Positions 22,625 through 34,862 of a stretch of 64,000 nucleotides of DNA are shown here, piece by piece. How positions within the stretch are numbered: the stretch's first letter is position 1; each line of letters opens with the position of its first letter. This DNA comes from Rhabdophis nuchalis (lineage: Eukaryota > Chordata > Lepidosauria > Squamata > Natricidae): positions 20,894,119-20,958,118 of the forward strand of contig CM077648.1 in NCBI GenBank assembly GCA_039707465.1. Direction: 5' to 3'. A program made the translations under genes and the position numbers. The notes below the pieces were generated by a model. It made no database searches. It saw nothing but the letters and a program-made list of their open reading frames with translations, and had not been told where the DNA came from.

Positions 22625-23554
22625 AATATTAGACATTTAAGGTATTGGTATTAAGATAGGAATAGATTAAATAATGAATATGATTGTAATTTTAACTGCT
22701 ATTGCAAAAAAATATTTGCACACAGATGACAGGCTATTTAATGGAAGATGGATTGTTTATATTAAAATAAAATTTAAAAATAATTAAAAAAGAAAAGAAA
22801 AAATGGTTTGATTCTCCCCATTTGGCTAAAACCAAGTAAAGATATCTCAGCTAACAGCAGAAAAGGAGCAGGTTGGAGAAGTAACAGAAATAGAAATGTG
22901 AAACAATGGTATATTACATAGAAAAAAGGGACTAGAAAGAAAATAAAGATGCCTTAGATTTTCTAGATTTTCCCCTTCATTTCCTGGTTTCTGAGGCTTT
23001 CTAGGATAGACAAGAAAGGGATGCAGATTTGAAGCAAAATGTCTGATTATAAAGGAAGATAAATTGGCTGCTTTTCCATTGATAATTTCCAAAGAGGAAA
23101 AAAGAGGCAGAATCCAATTTATCTTGCCCTTTAACCCAAAATGTTCACTCATGCAAAATGATTTCATGAAAGCTACAGTGTTGTAATGTGACTTTTATAG
23201 GACATCAAAAGATTATCATTGCGTACTTTTAAAATTATACGCTATTCTGATTATTTGCTTTTATCTGGCTTGTGTAAGTGTAATTTATCATGTACTATTT
23301 TGAAAACTGCCAATTTTTTAAATTCATGTTTTATTTGCAGTTTTCCTTTCACACCATACATACAGTATTTTGTGGACAGTGCATTGACTGGGTCAATGCC
23401 CTTTTTAAACAATGCTAACAATAAACATACAAATAAGTATGCATAATCCTAATCTTCTAACTTCAACAATACCATTCTCTTTTTATAATTCTTTATGATT
23501 TTTTCCCCATTAATTCATTTAAACCTAAATAACATTTCTTTATGTATTTGTTAT
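22625..23554. other. AT-rich non-coding stretch
   Basis: No feature recognised. Confidence 0.5.
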
Positions 23555-23953
23555 TGTTATGACTTCTGTCAAAGAGTGGGTCCACATCAGGTTTGCTCAA
23601 AAACATAGCTTTATTAGCTAGGCAAAGCTTACAAAGAAAGATAAGTTCAGTTAAAGAAAAGGTGCGGTAGACAGGGGCTCCCGCGCTTTGACAGCTCTTT
23701 ATATTTGGAGCTGTCAAAGGGGGAGCCAATCAGGCTGCAGCAAGGGCCAGGCGCGCCTCAGCCAATCAGGCGCATCTGTCGGTTGGCCGCCTTGCTACAG
23801 CCTGTTGCCAAGGCTCCAAGAGGCAGCCTGGAAGACCTGCAGCTGGTCGTAACTCGAGACCGGTCGCAGGTCGAGGATATAACACCCCTTTCCCCCCTCG
23901 GTCTGCGCATGCTCGAAGAACTGTCTGTCTGTTCTGATGAATTCGGATTGTCA
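23555..23953 (-). mobile_element. Probable solo LTR, minus strand
   Basis: This is a GC-rich island in AT-rich DNA. In minus-strand order it has two CCAAT-type boxes (plus-strand GAGCCAATCAGG at about 23722 and CAGCCAATCAGG at about 23759), a TATA-like AAATATAAAG at about 23700, an AATAAA at about 23612 (plus-strand TTTATT), and an end at about 23555-23560. This U3-TATA-polyA order over 400 bp is typical of an LTR. I could not find a convincing 4-6-bp target duplication, so the edges are approximate. Confidence 0.5.
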
Positions 23954-24149
23954 TGAAAACTGCCAAGTCAATATAGGATCACAGTACAATATAGCCTTGC
24001 ACTGATGCATTTAATATTACTGGTAAACTCTAATGCATTTTATTTAGCTGGCTGATTAATAAAAATAGTTGAATTACTTAGTTCCCTTAGAAATATGGAA
24101 GTAATGAGTTTGCTTCTCATTTTACTTCACTGGAAATAGTGAAAGACTA

Positions 24150-24408
24150 GCCTGTGGTGCCTCTGCCTGCGAAAATGTAATTTAGGAGGGCTGCGTACAG
24201 CCCTTCTGGACTCTGTTTTCCCTGGCAGAGGGTTGCAGGAGGTTATCACAGCCGGAAATGGAGCTCGGGATCCTGTTTTCGCTGGCAGAGTGCTCAGGCC
24301 ACCAAAGGCATCCCTGACACAATAGATGTTGAATTGGCCATGCCCACCCTAGCCTCCCGAGTTGCATCCTGATGCAACTCTCAATGAAATTGAGTTTGGC
24401 ACCCCTGG
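24150..24408. mobile_element. hAT MITE, family D (…GAGTTTGGCACCCCTG), left end lost
   Basis: The right terminus is TGAGTTTGGCACCCCTG and the body has GGCCATGCCCACCCTAGCC, as in the complete element at 54348-54643. The left terminus is not recognisable. Confidence 0.65.
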
Positions 24409-24519
24409 CTTATGTAGAGAAATCTATGTATAGTCTGATACAAATTATTTAATGAAGATTTCTGCTTTAATTTTCTTTTTCTCTTCTATCTTCCACTGCA
24501 TATTTTTACAGACTAAGAA

Positions 24520-24648
24520 AGACGTGAATTTATAAAGCTTACCACCTTGTCTGATATTACTATACTTCCACCCACATGATTGTAAACCAATTTTGTTGTA
24601 TACATGATGTATAATGACAATAAAGGCTACACTATACTGTAATTAATC
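24520..24648 (+). mobile_element. LINE 3' tail fragment
   Basis: The segment TTTTGTTGTATACATGATGT…AATGACAATAAAGGCTA followed by a degenerate ATACT tail has the form of a vertebrate LINE 3' UTR end. There is no coding part, and the clade is unknown. Confidence 0.45.
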
Positions 24649-25830
24649 ACTCACCAAAATAAAAACATTTTTTCATTACTATTCTTTTCTTGTATTCTAC
24701 AGCTTGCAACATAACACACACATGCTGTACACACAGACATACTTTAGTGACTTATTAACAAAATTGGTATCTTGGCATATTCTATGCACAGGAAGGCCAG
24801 GATATGGACGCATGCTTCTGTTTATGCTGCACACACCTGTCCTCAAATACAAAATGACAGATGTTACAGCATGAACATCTTGCTACAAGCTATGCGCCAA
24901 CAACTGGGCTCTAACAAACTCATTGCCAGGTTTTCCATCATCTGAAACCCTTTTCCATTGTACTTGTTTAAGGGCACAGCATCTTCAACAGGAAGTTGGC
25001 CAACATTTTGGAAGGCGACAGTAGGATGGCCAAAGGAATGGAACAAACATATGTGTTTTTCTCTTTAACAGATTAACTTCATCAATTCAGTTACCTGCTT
25101 CATTTGTAAGACACATCTGTTTGTTTGTCTTCCACTGTATATAAATTACAAACTGACTTAAATTCCTTTTAAAAATTGTATTTCAATCACATTTTTCATG
25201 GAAATATTCCTTAGGATTTTACACAGAGAATATCAATCTATAATTATAGAGGTAAAAGTCCCCTGGATGAATTCTCTGGATCAGAATTTAGGATTAAGAT
25301 TTTTTTTAAATTTCATATGCTAATGTTAACACTACTTGCCTGCCCAAGGAAGGTTAAAGCAATTATTGTATTAGAAGTAGCAATAAGGTGATTATTTGTT
25401 AATATCAGTTTGTGGAGATTCATGGTCCACAGTAATTTTAAATTTTGCTAGCCGAGGCATGCTTTGAGTCAAATATACAAAAACAATATTCAAGTTACTG
25501 CGACAAATGTTATCATCACATACCATAGAAAATTTCATGCAAGAAACAACATGCAGAATGAGAAGATCTTCTGTAATTGTATGTAGAGATGACCTTGGGA
25601 AACAGAAGGAAGAAGTGCAAATTCAAAACCATGAAACAAAGGCATCTCAGCTCTCAGAAACAGAGGGGATATGGTAAGTGGTTCAGAAGACATCCACTCT
25701 AGCTCATTGGAAGGTAAATAGAAAGAAGGAGAGATATACTTTCAGACTTAAAAGATTCTATCTGCAGTAAAGATAGAATTAGCACTCATGGTTATACTTC
25801 TTGTCTCAAAGAGTTAAATTATTTTTATAA
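24649..25830. other. AT-rich non-coding stretch
   Basis: No feature recognised. Confidence 0.5.
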
Positions 25831-25832
25831 TA

Positions 25833-26068
25833 CTCTGTTTCCCCCAAAATAAGTCCTCCCCAGGTAATAAACCCAATCGGGCTTTTGAGCGCATGTGCTA
25901 AAATAAGCCCGCCCCAAAAATATTGCATCACAGCTGCAGCCATGTGGTGACCATGCTCGATGCCTCCTGCACCTCAAAAATAATAAGACTTTCCCAAAAA
26001 TAAGGCCAAGAGTTTATTTCGGGGTTCAAAAGAAAATAAGACCCTGTCTTATTTTCAGGGAAACACGG
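25833..26068. mobile_element. Complete TA-target MITE (CCGTGTTTCCC termini)
   Basis: The left end CTCTGTTTCCCCCAAAATAA and the right end (minus strand) CCGTGTTTCCCTGAAAATAA are inverted repeats flanked by TA at 25831-25832 and 26069-26070. The interior repeats AATAAG motifs and is non-coding. The partial copy at 8554 is in reverse orientation. Confidence 0.85.
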
Positions 26069-26159
26069 TACCTGTGTCTAGTTAGATTAGAATCCAAAGA
26101 GGATTTTTGTTTAAAGACACTCTGTTAGGGGCAACCTTAGTGAGAGAAATTATTGAATA

Positions 26160-26731
26160 TGTAGGAAGTTAGCACCCACCCCTTTCCTAGAGGAATGAAA
26201 TATTTCAGGAAATATTAAAAAGGCAGAATAGTATGTTTCCCAAGATGAGAAAAGGAGAAACAAAGCAGCTCCCTGCACTTCCCTGCCCCCACCCTTCAGC
26301 TGATGGGTAATGGGATGAAGGCATCATCCTCAGGACATGGTAGGATTAGCCCTCTACCCTTCTCAGCAAATGGCACCTGGGAAGATTACATCACCCAGCA
26401 AGACTCAACCAAGCCTGGGACACAGACAGCCTACAAAGTTAGCTAAGACTCCCGCCCCTTGGATTCTGATGGCCAATGGGCTGTCAGGTAAATTTCTTAT
26501 ACAGAATGTATTTGTTGTATGGATACATTTCTTGTACAGGAACAGGAAACTCTAAGGCAGGGTCCAAGAGAGCATACAAATACATCCATCTCTCCACTTC
26601 ATATGCTTTTTGCCCAGGACCTCAAACCATGTTGTCCTGTCCTCCATTAGACCATCTTTCCAAATAGCCTCCATGTTTCCAGTGTCTTTCTCCCTACTTG
26701 GAACTGAACCCAGATGGACATTTCTTCTAAC
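26160..26731 (+). mobile_element. Probable solo LTR (copy 2)
   Basis: It is colinear with 13062-13622: start TGTAGGAAGTTAGCACCCAC, AATATTAAAAAGGCAGAATA, and end TTGGAACTGAACCCAGATGG…TTCTTCTAAC. The flanks GAATA (26155-26159) and GATTA (26732-26736) match at 4 of 5. The polyA signal has decayed (CCATTAGACC where copy 1 has CAATAAACC), so this copy is older or more mutated. Confidence 0.7.
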
Positions 26732-26736
26732 GATTA

Positions 26737-28392
26737 CTTAATATACGGGTATTTAAAGTAGACATTCTTACTGATGGTGGTGTAAATTTAACAGAAGCTG
26801 CATGGAATCCTTCTGGAATCAGCAGCATATAACTAAAGTAACTGATTAATGAAATAAATGTTGTGAACGTTTGAGGCAAGCAGGAGCAAAATGATCTGTC
26901 TTAACCACAAACCCACTCCATGTCCATGCTATTTACTTCAAGACAAGAAGTATTGTAAAGAAATATTCTAAATTTTGTTTACATTCTGTGTATCAATGGT
27001 ATGGTATGAGCTGGTTTTGAAAGAATACACATCCATAATTTCAAATGGTGGGCTAAAAGACACACAAACACCCACCCACCCATGCAATAGGAAGCCAAGG
27101 GGGAAATAATGTAAAACAACTCTGTGTCTATAAAAAATTGAAATGATGTCAAAGGTAACTTTCTCTGTTTGCAACTAGACAAAGCAAATCTAATAAATAC
27201 AAAGGCAGTATTCCATTTTCAAGAACTGAATCTTAGATTATTTTCTCTTCCTCTTCTTCCTGTTGGATAAAAATCATCTTAATGGATCCTAAAAACAATT
27301 TAAGAAACAACCAGTATTCTTCAATAAGCATTAATTTGCAAAACCTTATTTAAGTCCATTTCTTTTCAGTATTCCAGTAGTATGGCAGTATTCCATTTTC
27401 ATTCGGGGTATCTATAAATATTTTGACTATTGCAATTCTACCTACCTACAAATTGCTTAATCCACTAAGCATAAATCAAAATAAAAATATTTGATGCACC
27501 AAAGTTTTAAGTGTGGATTTGGTGACATGAAGCGAGGAATCACTGTATTATATATATTTATTGTACCATATTCTGAGGAGCATTTGCCCCCATCTCTGAC
27601 CTTGCTGTTAGGGGGGTTGTATTAAATTGCAACTCTCACAGTTGGAAGTTCACTGAAAATAGTGACACAGCAGTCCCACCTCTGGTTTCTTCTAAATAGC
27701 TAGCATGGTTACTCAGAGGGATCCATGGGAATTGTGCTTTTCATTATATTCATGAGGCCAAACCGTGCGAAAGACGTTCTCTCTGCTTGTAGTCAGGTAT
27801 CTGTTCAGTGCATGACTTATGCCAAATTACCATTTGAATGGCTAACATATTTCCTATGGTCATTAGAAAAAAATGGCAGTCCTTCTCTGAGGACCTTTCA
27901 TATTAGGTAAAACCATTTTCCCGTCTACATATTTCCTTTGATGTGGCACCGTTACTTTAGAGGATTGGGGATGTCTGAGATAAGATCTCTGAAAGCTTTA
28001 GTTGCAGCTCCCAGAATCCTCTAAAATTCCTTATTGAATTATAGTTCTTAAGATGATAGGAAAAGAACATTATAAACTAAATGATTGAAGAGTAATCATG
28101 TCCATTATTTTACATTTTCGTAACTTCTCTGTCCAGGCTCTTTTTCAAGGGCAGGCCAAGAAAAGTTCTGCATTCCTGCTTTGATCCAAAGTTTACTTTT
28201 ATATCTGACTAAAGAACTAGATGTTCTTTGGGAAATGATCATTGATCTTGTTCAGGTTTTGAATGGAAACTTCAATAAGATGCCTATTTATAACCATTTG
28301 TGGTTCTGTTAGGATGAATATCAGCTTGTTCCAATAACATCTCCTGCTACACCATTCTCATTGGATCTATTCATCAGAGGATAATTAGAACT
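26737..28392. other. AT-rich non-coding stretch
   Basis: I see only short motif-less frames and scraps. Confidence 0.5.
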
Positions 28393-28790
28393 GCAGATTA
28401 GATTAGCAGAGTTGGAAGAGAACTTGTACGTCATCTAGTCCAACCCCACACCCAAGCAGGAGACGCCATACCCAAGCAGTCCAATCTCTTCTTGAAAGCC
28501 TCCAATGATGAGGCTCCCACAACTTCCGAAGGCAAACTATTGCCTTCCATTGGTTCTCACTGTCAGAAAATTTCTCCTTATTTCTAGGTTGAATCTCTAC
28601 CTGATCAGTTTCCATTCATTATTCCTTGTCTGGCCTTCAGGTACCTTGCAAAATAGCTTGACCTCTTCCTTTCTGTGGCAGCCCCTGAAATATTGGAATA
28701 CTGCTATTATGTCTCCCCTGGTCCTTCTCTTCACTACTAGACTAGCATGCCCAGTTCCTGTAACCTTTATTCATATGTTTTAGAAATATA
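28393..28790 (-). mobile_element. CR1 LINE 3' end, minus strand
   Basis: The 3' terminus on the plus strand reads AGATTAGATTAGCAGAGTTG, then TCTAGTCCAACCCC, the reverse complement of the CR1 end. The body carries TTTCTCCTTATTTCTAGGTT and ATGTCTCCCCTGGTCCTTCT, as in the CR1 copy at 45725. The pentamer tail has decayed to AGATT. Confidence 0.85.
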
Positions 28791-28896
28791 CAATTGCTTT
28801 CATAAAAATTTCCATCAAGAAAATTCATGGCCTGGGGATGGATGGATGGATACATATAGGTTTTGTGGCTTTTCTTACTTATTCCAGATAAGACTA

Positions 28897-29404
28897 CCGT
28901 ATTTATTCGATTATAACGCGCAAAATTTTGTACCCAAAAAAGAACTCAAAGTTTGGGTGCGCATTATAAACGAGGGTTCGGGTTTCTGCGCGGCGGCGGC
29001 GGGGGGAGAAGCAGAGCCCAGAAAGAGACGCGGTTTCCTCAGCTGCGGAGCCCTTTGCCCTGCCAGCGGGCTGGTGAGGGTGGAACGGCGGGGAGCGCGG
29101 CGGCAGCGGGGGGAGAAGCAGAGCCCAGAAAGAGATGCGGTTTGCTCCATCGCCTCTCAGTTGCGGAGCCCGGCCAGGAAGGCAGCTCTTCCCCCCCGCC
29201 TTCGCTTCCACACACACACCCGTCCCCCTCACTCGCAGAGCTCTCGCTGGCTTCGGGAAGCAGAAGCGCCGAGCCCAGAAAGAGACGGGTGAAAGTCATG
29301 CTTTATAAAAATCGGTATAAAATAAAAATTTTATACCGATTTTTAATCGAAAATTAGGGGGTGCGCGTTATACACGTGTGTGTGTTATAGTCGAATAAAT
29401 ACGG
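28897..29404. mobile_element. 508-bp CpG-rich TA-target MITE (CCGTATTTATTCGA termini)
   Basis: The left end CCGTATTTATTCGATTATAA pairs with the right end (minus strand) CCGTATTTATTCGACTATAA, and both are flanked by TA. The core (about 28975-29290) is very GC- and CpG-rich for this window. It contains three copies of a segment built around AGAGCCCAGAAAGAGA (about 29010, 29119 and 29272). The open frames across it come from the lack of AT-rich stops. Confidence 0.85.
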
Positions 29405-29406
29405 TA

Positions 29407-31804
29407 CCTTTCAGACTTAATGAAGGTATTATAGAACACAATAATGCAGCAAGCACATGATCATGAACTATGTAAGTAACAATAATCAGAAATCATACAT
29501 CATAAATTACATTTAAATAAAAATAAATGTGATAATGATGTTCACCTGAAAGCAGAGAATGAAACAGTGTCTTTGCCACTAATTGATGTGAAAGATAGTG
29601 AAGGGCTGCATTGACACTTTTATATTTTCACTTAATAGATTAATATTTCTAGAGACACTTTATTAGAATTCACAAATTTTCAAGCACTTTTTTAGTGCCT
29701 TTTCCCCTATTTTCCCAAGATATTTTCAGGAGGACACATCTTTTGTGCGTTCATTGTTAGTCGCAAATGCATCTTTGTATTTCTTTTGTATTGGCGATTT
29801 GCATAACATTTGAAATTTGCCTAACATTCAGTCAGAACTGAAAAATCTTCTTGGAAGAGAAGCGAAATGTCTTCAAGGCAATTGCCTTTTGCAATATTTT
29901 GCTTTATACTGCAAGAGGCCTGGTTTCAGTGCCTTTATAAGAATAAAAATACTTCTCATTCAGTAATTTTTCATAAAAGTGTAATTGCTTATAAGGCTTG
30001 CTATCGCATTGCTGTGCCTATTATATGGGATTATATAAGCAATTATTAAGATACCAAATATATGATGGGTTTACAATTCTCATTGCATTTCATCTTCTAA
30101 AGTACAGGTTTTTAATATGGACAATGTTTGTCTTGCTCACCTATGAATGTATATGTTATATTGTTTTTCTATACAAAATGTTGTTTAATTATGTGTAACA
30201 TTCCAGTCAACCAAAGCTTTGCCATAAAAATTCAATGTGCTCTTAAATAAAAGAGTCTGCAAAAAAGCAGCATCCGTTCTACTTGGGGGGGGGAAGGAAA
30301 TTGCCTTTTGAAAAGGCACCTTTTGGAATATTTGGAAAAGTGCATCTTTAACCCTGCTAACTAAAAATTCTGGTACTTATATTTCTTATTTGGGGGTGCC
30401 AATTTGAGACAGGCACTTTTTTGATTTTAGAACTGTCTCACATAAAATATAATTATTACCAACAACCTTTGATTTAGTGTTCCGTTTCCAGCCATAATCT
30501 TAGAGCAACTTATGACCAACTATGGTCTCTGTTTTACAACCTGCTGAAGCACAGACATATTTTTCTGCCAAAAAGCGTTGAGCTAAAGTGGAAGGGCTTA
30601 ATACAAAGAGAAGGACTATGTGCTATGAGCAAACTCTATTGGTATTTATCTGCCATTGTTCCCAGTGCGGATAACATATGAAGGAGAGAGAACATACGCA
30701 AGAGAGATTAAAGAGTAACACCAGAATGAATCAGCGAACTACTGCTGTAAAGTTTACTGACCTGTTTCCAGGAGATAAAAATTGTGATCATTTCTCTGGA
30801 GGTGAATAATGCCGGGAGGGAAAAATACAATAGTCAAAAAATGGCATAAGATGCTTTTCTCTAAGGGATGACAGGCAGTTTGGAATGAATTGTCACTTGT
30901 TTTCTATTTACCTGTCTATCTAATATTGAATGAGACTCCTCAACAGCATTTAAAACCATAACTTTGCTATTGTGCTTTTCCGTTGTTTTCTTTCTGGCAA
31001 TGCTCCAGTTTGCCTGTAACCGTTTGTTCAGCTGGGGAGAAAGGATACTTGCTGATCTACTGTTTTATTGAACCATTCAATTGAGAGATTCTGCTGACAA
31101 AAAAAGAAAGCAGCAACAGCAGCACATCTGGGGCAAAAGAGCTGAACTACAGCATCCAGCGGTTCTTTGAGAAAACACCAAGAGCAGATTTCAAGACCTG
31201 CATGTAATGGATATGACCTTATTTCTTGTCCAGCATTTATTTGTCATACTGTAGCAATGCATTGTCTTGTTGCCATGAGTAGGACCATTACCTTGAGCAT
31301 CTCACAAAAGCCGTTCGGCATGTTCCGTATTTCTGTGTGCATAGTCCTGCGGAATTTTTATTTTATTTCTAGCAAGATATGCGATATCGTAACATACCAG
31401 CAGGCAGCATATCAAATTCAATATTTTCTATTGAACATGAAGGAAAGAGATAGCGTCAGGTGTGCACATATGGGGAGGAAAACATCACTCTCATTTTCAT
31501 TGACAGAAAAACAATGGGATTATGTTTCCTGAATGTTGAGCCTATATAGCTATAATCCTGTTTACCAGGGCACACTTGACTATTAGCAATTTAAGCAGGT
31601 CTGAGAGGCAGAAAGCAAAATTTTCATTTGAATGCTCAGAAGGTTTTACAGTTCTTTGAAGTCAATAGCCTAGTATCTGGGATGTGTGGCAATACCTGAG
31701 TAGCTATCTCATGTTATTATAATAACTTATTTGGATTTATCGCTTAGAATAAAAAGTATTAATGTATCTGTTCATTCCAAATCAGTACAGTGTAGTGGTT
31801 AAGG
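29407..31804. other. AT-rich non-coding stretch
   Basis: These 2.4 kb show no recognised repeat or exon. The longest open frame (121 codons, plus strand, 31167-31532) has no motif that I know. Confidence 0.5.
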
Positions 31805-32080
31805 TTAGAATAGAATAGAATAGAATAGAATAGAATAGAATAGAATAGAATAGTTGGAAGGGACCTTGGAGGTCTTCTAGTCCAACCAAGCTTAGGCAGG
31901 AAACCCTACACCATTTGAGACAAATGGTTATCTAATCTCTTCCTAAAAACTTCTAGTGTTGGAGCATTCACAACTTCTGGAGGCAAGTTGTTCCACTGAT
32001 CAATTGTTCTGTCAGGAAATTTCTCCTTAGTTCTAAGTTGCTTCTCTCCTTGATTATTTTCATCTAGAAGTGATAAAATC
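31805..32080 (-). mobile_element. CR1 LINE 3' end with AATAG microsatellite tail
   Basis: An AATAG-type tract (31806-31853) is followed by TTGGAAGGGACCTTGGAGGT and CTTCTAGTCCAACC, the reverse complement of the CR1 end, and then by the antisense of the 3' coding region. AATAG expansion at the tail of CR1-L3 'Snake1' LINEs is reported for colubroid snakes and fits here. Confidence 0.88.
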
Positions 32081-32224
32081 TAGGTATCAGGTCAACCTTG
32101 AGGTATAATAAATCACAGGACAACTTCAGGCCAGACATTCTTTTAGCCCAAAGAATCTTCCATAATTTTGTAAAAAACAGTTTTGCAATTTGTATATGAT
32201 TTTTCTAACAAACCGCTTTTTAAG

Positions 32225-32445
32225 AGCCTGGTTGGTCTACTGGTTAAGGCACCAGGTTATAAACTGGGAGACTATGAATTCTAGTTCCATTTTAGGCATG
32301 AAAACTCGCTAGATGTCACACTTTCTCAGCTCAACTCACTTCACAGGTTAATTGTTGGGGAGAAAATAGGAGGAGGAAGGAGTATTAAGTATGTTCACCA
32401 CATTGAGATATTTACAAAAATAATAAAGTGAGATAAAATAAATAT
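32225..32445 (+). mobile_element. tRNA-derived SINE (GCCTGGTTGGTCTACTGG family)
   Basis: The head has GCCTGGTTGGTCTACTGGTT (A-box region) and TGAATTCTAGTTCC (B-box region). The body has CTCAACTCACTTCACAGG, and the end is AATAATAAAGTGAGATAAA. The same family occurs on the minus strand at 45200 and at 51849-52745. Confidence 0.78.
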
Positions 32446-32613
32446 TATTTCTGCTTTTGCTTAAAGACTAATTCAGATTTTAATAATGTTCCTAAATAGA
32501 AGGAGATACATGCCCCCCTCAATAAATAAACAAATAAAGATAATAATTACTGATATAATTATAAGGTTGGAGTAATCAAACAGCAGATAGGCAATATCAG
32601 CCTGGGTCTTATT

Positions 32614-32807
32614 CAGAGGTGGTATTCAGCCAGTTCGGGCTGGTTCACCTGAACCGCTAGCAGAAATCCAGCCACCCACCCACCTGCCCTGGCTCTATTT
32701 CATCCTATTTATAGACTTTTTGAGCAAAGTGTATGCACCAAAAGCCAGCCACATGCACATGCACACATTTGTGAACTGGTAGGGAAGGTAAGTGAAACCC
32801 ATCCCTG
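32614..32807. mobile_element. hAT MITE, family E (CAGAGGTGGTATTCA termini)
   Basis: The termini CAGAGGTGGTATTCA and TGAAACCCATCCCTG are inverted repeats. The flanks GTCTTATT (32606-32613) and GTCTGATT (32808-32815) match at 7 of 8. The body carries GGTTCACCTGAACCGCTAG, as in the copy at 52262. Confidence 0.9.
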
Positions 32808-32974
32808 GTCTGATTATTGGTTTCCTAAGACCAAAAAATGGGGGGATTTGCTTCAAAATACCCCTTATTAATGAAAAATGATAAGAGCCGGATTTTTAAC
32901 TTAAATTGCACATTGGAAATTTATTTTTTTAATTCAATTTTGTGAATTTTGCGAATCAGAATCAGCACGTCATA

Positions 32975-33400
32975 ATTTCCTGATTAAGGAAGCACTTCAT
33001 ATAGTTACTCATGGCCTGGTCATCCCACAGTTGGATTAATGTCATGTGCTCTACATGGGACTGCCCTTGAAGACCATCGGAAAGCAGAACGTTATGGCAG
33101 GTGGCTTCCAGATGCAATTCAAAATAGTGGCTATCACCCATAAAATCCTACTTGTCATGGAGCCAGTCTACCAGAGACACTCCTTATCTGCAATTGTTTT
33201 GGCAGACCTTGTATGACCAAGCAGAGTGGATGCACTTCAAGTCTCATTGATCAAAAAGTCTCATATTACAAGACCCAGAGAGCACACCTATTCTGTTGCA
33301 GCACCTGTTCTCTGGACCACTCTCTCCTCCAAAATTCATGTAGCTCCCATTCTTATGACATGTGGCAAAGACAACTTTAAAAATTCTTAGGCAAATATCT
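32975..33400 (+). mobile_element. Old L2/CR1-type LINE fragment
   Basis: Broken frames still read VTHGLVIPQLD, CHVLYMGLPLK and FKIVAITHKIL, then SVAAPVLWTTL. These correspond to the '[17 protein letters not shown]', 'FKVL…ALHG' and '[12 protein letters not shown]' blocks of the younger copies. It is strongly diverged with several stops. Confidence 0.7.
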
Positions 33401-34410
33401 TATTTTTTTTAACTGGTAGCTGATACTCTACCAGTAAGGACAAGATTGTGATCCACAAATAACTAAAGGATATTATATACTGTTGGTTCAGGAATTCTGG
33501 GAGTTGAAGTCATAAAAGGGCAATGGTTCCCCATCCTGCTGTAGAGGAAGAGGAGAAAAAGTTGTTACCAAGGCAACAGTGAGAAAAAAAGGGGCTTGAG
33601 GACATGGGAAGAATGTACTATAATATCAGACAAGACCTACCCTTTTTCAAACAAAGATAAAGGAGGAAGGGAAGAAGCAGATTCAGATTTGGAAAATTCT
33701 GCTACTATGGCTCCACAATAATAATAATAATAAAATACTGATATATATAATAGTGGTTTTTTAGTCTGATCTACCTTGAAGATCTACCTGCTGATACATG
33801 CAGTACAGATCAGGTGGATTGGAACTCTTTTGCAACTGAGACTTGGAATTAAACTGGAGTTTAAAAGAAGTGGATTCGAGCTGAATAAGCAAATATGGCT
33901 GGTTCTTGAATTGAATGAAGCCATAACCCATAATTTATGAACTATACTGTCGAAAACCATAGAACATACATTAGAGTTCATTAGATTTTAATATAACCAG
34001 TCAAAGAATTTGTCTTGGATTATAAATAGAAAAAAACAAGTAAAAATGTGTGGAAATAATAAAGTACATCAATATGGATTCTGAATGGTGAAATAACCAG
34101 TTGTAATTTGAGAAAGTAAATATTTGCAGAAATATTAAATTTGAACCCGTTAAGAATGCATCATAGGCATACTATGTACAGTAGGCATATAATTGCCATA
34201 ATAAGTTTGACAGAATTATAAAACTAATGTCTCCATTAAGTTGAGCTTTTGAGGATTACGGGGCGTGAATAAAGGCAAATATATGTGTCCTGGGATAATG
34301 TTGCAGGATCCAATCGGGGCTGGTCATCAAGACCAGATCTTTAGTGTTAGAGTGAGATACATTCTGGTGAGAGAGGAGCTTCTTAAGAAGTGGCTTCAAT
34401 ACAAAATCAC
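33401..34410. other. AT-rich non-coding stretch up to the satellite
   Basis: It includes a scrap of hAT MITE (AGGAATTCTGGGAGTTGAAG, about 33490) and a short ATA run (33716-33732). Otherwise nothing is recognised. The 150 bp before the satellite show no similarity to the monomer. Confidence 0.5.
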
Positions 34411-34862
34411 AATGGGATTTTCCCATGTCTTTTGCCAGGAAATGTACATAAGGCCGGCTCGAAAGGCGTGCCCCCTCCTAACCATAGTGAGGGCCTCCGA
34501 ATCCAATGGTGATGTATGTTTTGCTCTGCGGGTTCATGGAGAGCTAAGCCTAACCCTAAGTGGAATTTTCCCCAAAGAGATTTTCCTATGTATTTTGCAA
34601 GGAAATGTACATAAGGCCGGTTCGAAAGGCGTGCCCCCTCCTAACCATAGTGAGGGCCTCCGAATCCAATGGTGATGTATGTTTTGCTCTGCGAGTTCAT
34701 GGAGAGCTAAGCCTAACCCTAAGTGGAATTTTCCCCAGTGGGATTTTCCAATGTATTTTGCAAGGAAATGTACATAAGGCCGGCTCGAAAGGCGTGCTCC
34801 CTCATAACCATACTGACCGTCTCCGAATCCAATGGCGATGTCCGTTTTGCTCTATGAGTTCA

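Noticed and set aside
28747..29357. 181- and 134-codon Arg/Ala/Ser-rich frames, possible exon
   Set aside because: They lie within a TIR-bounded CpG-rich MITE with internal duplications, where stops are rare. No splice or conserved motif was seen.
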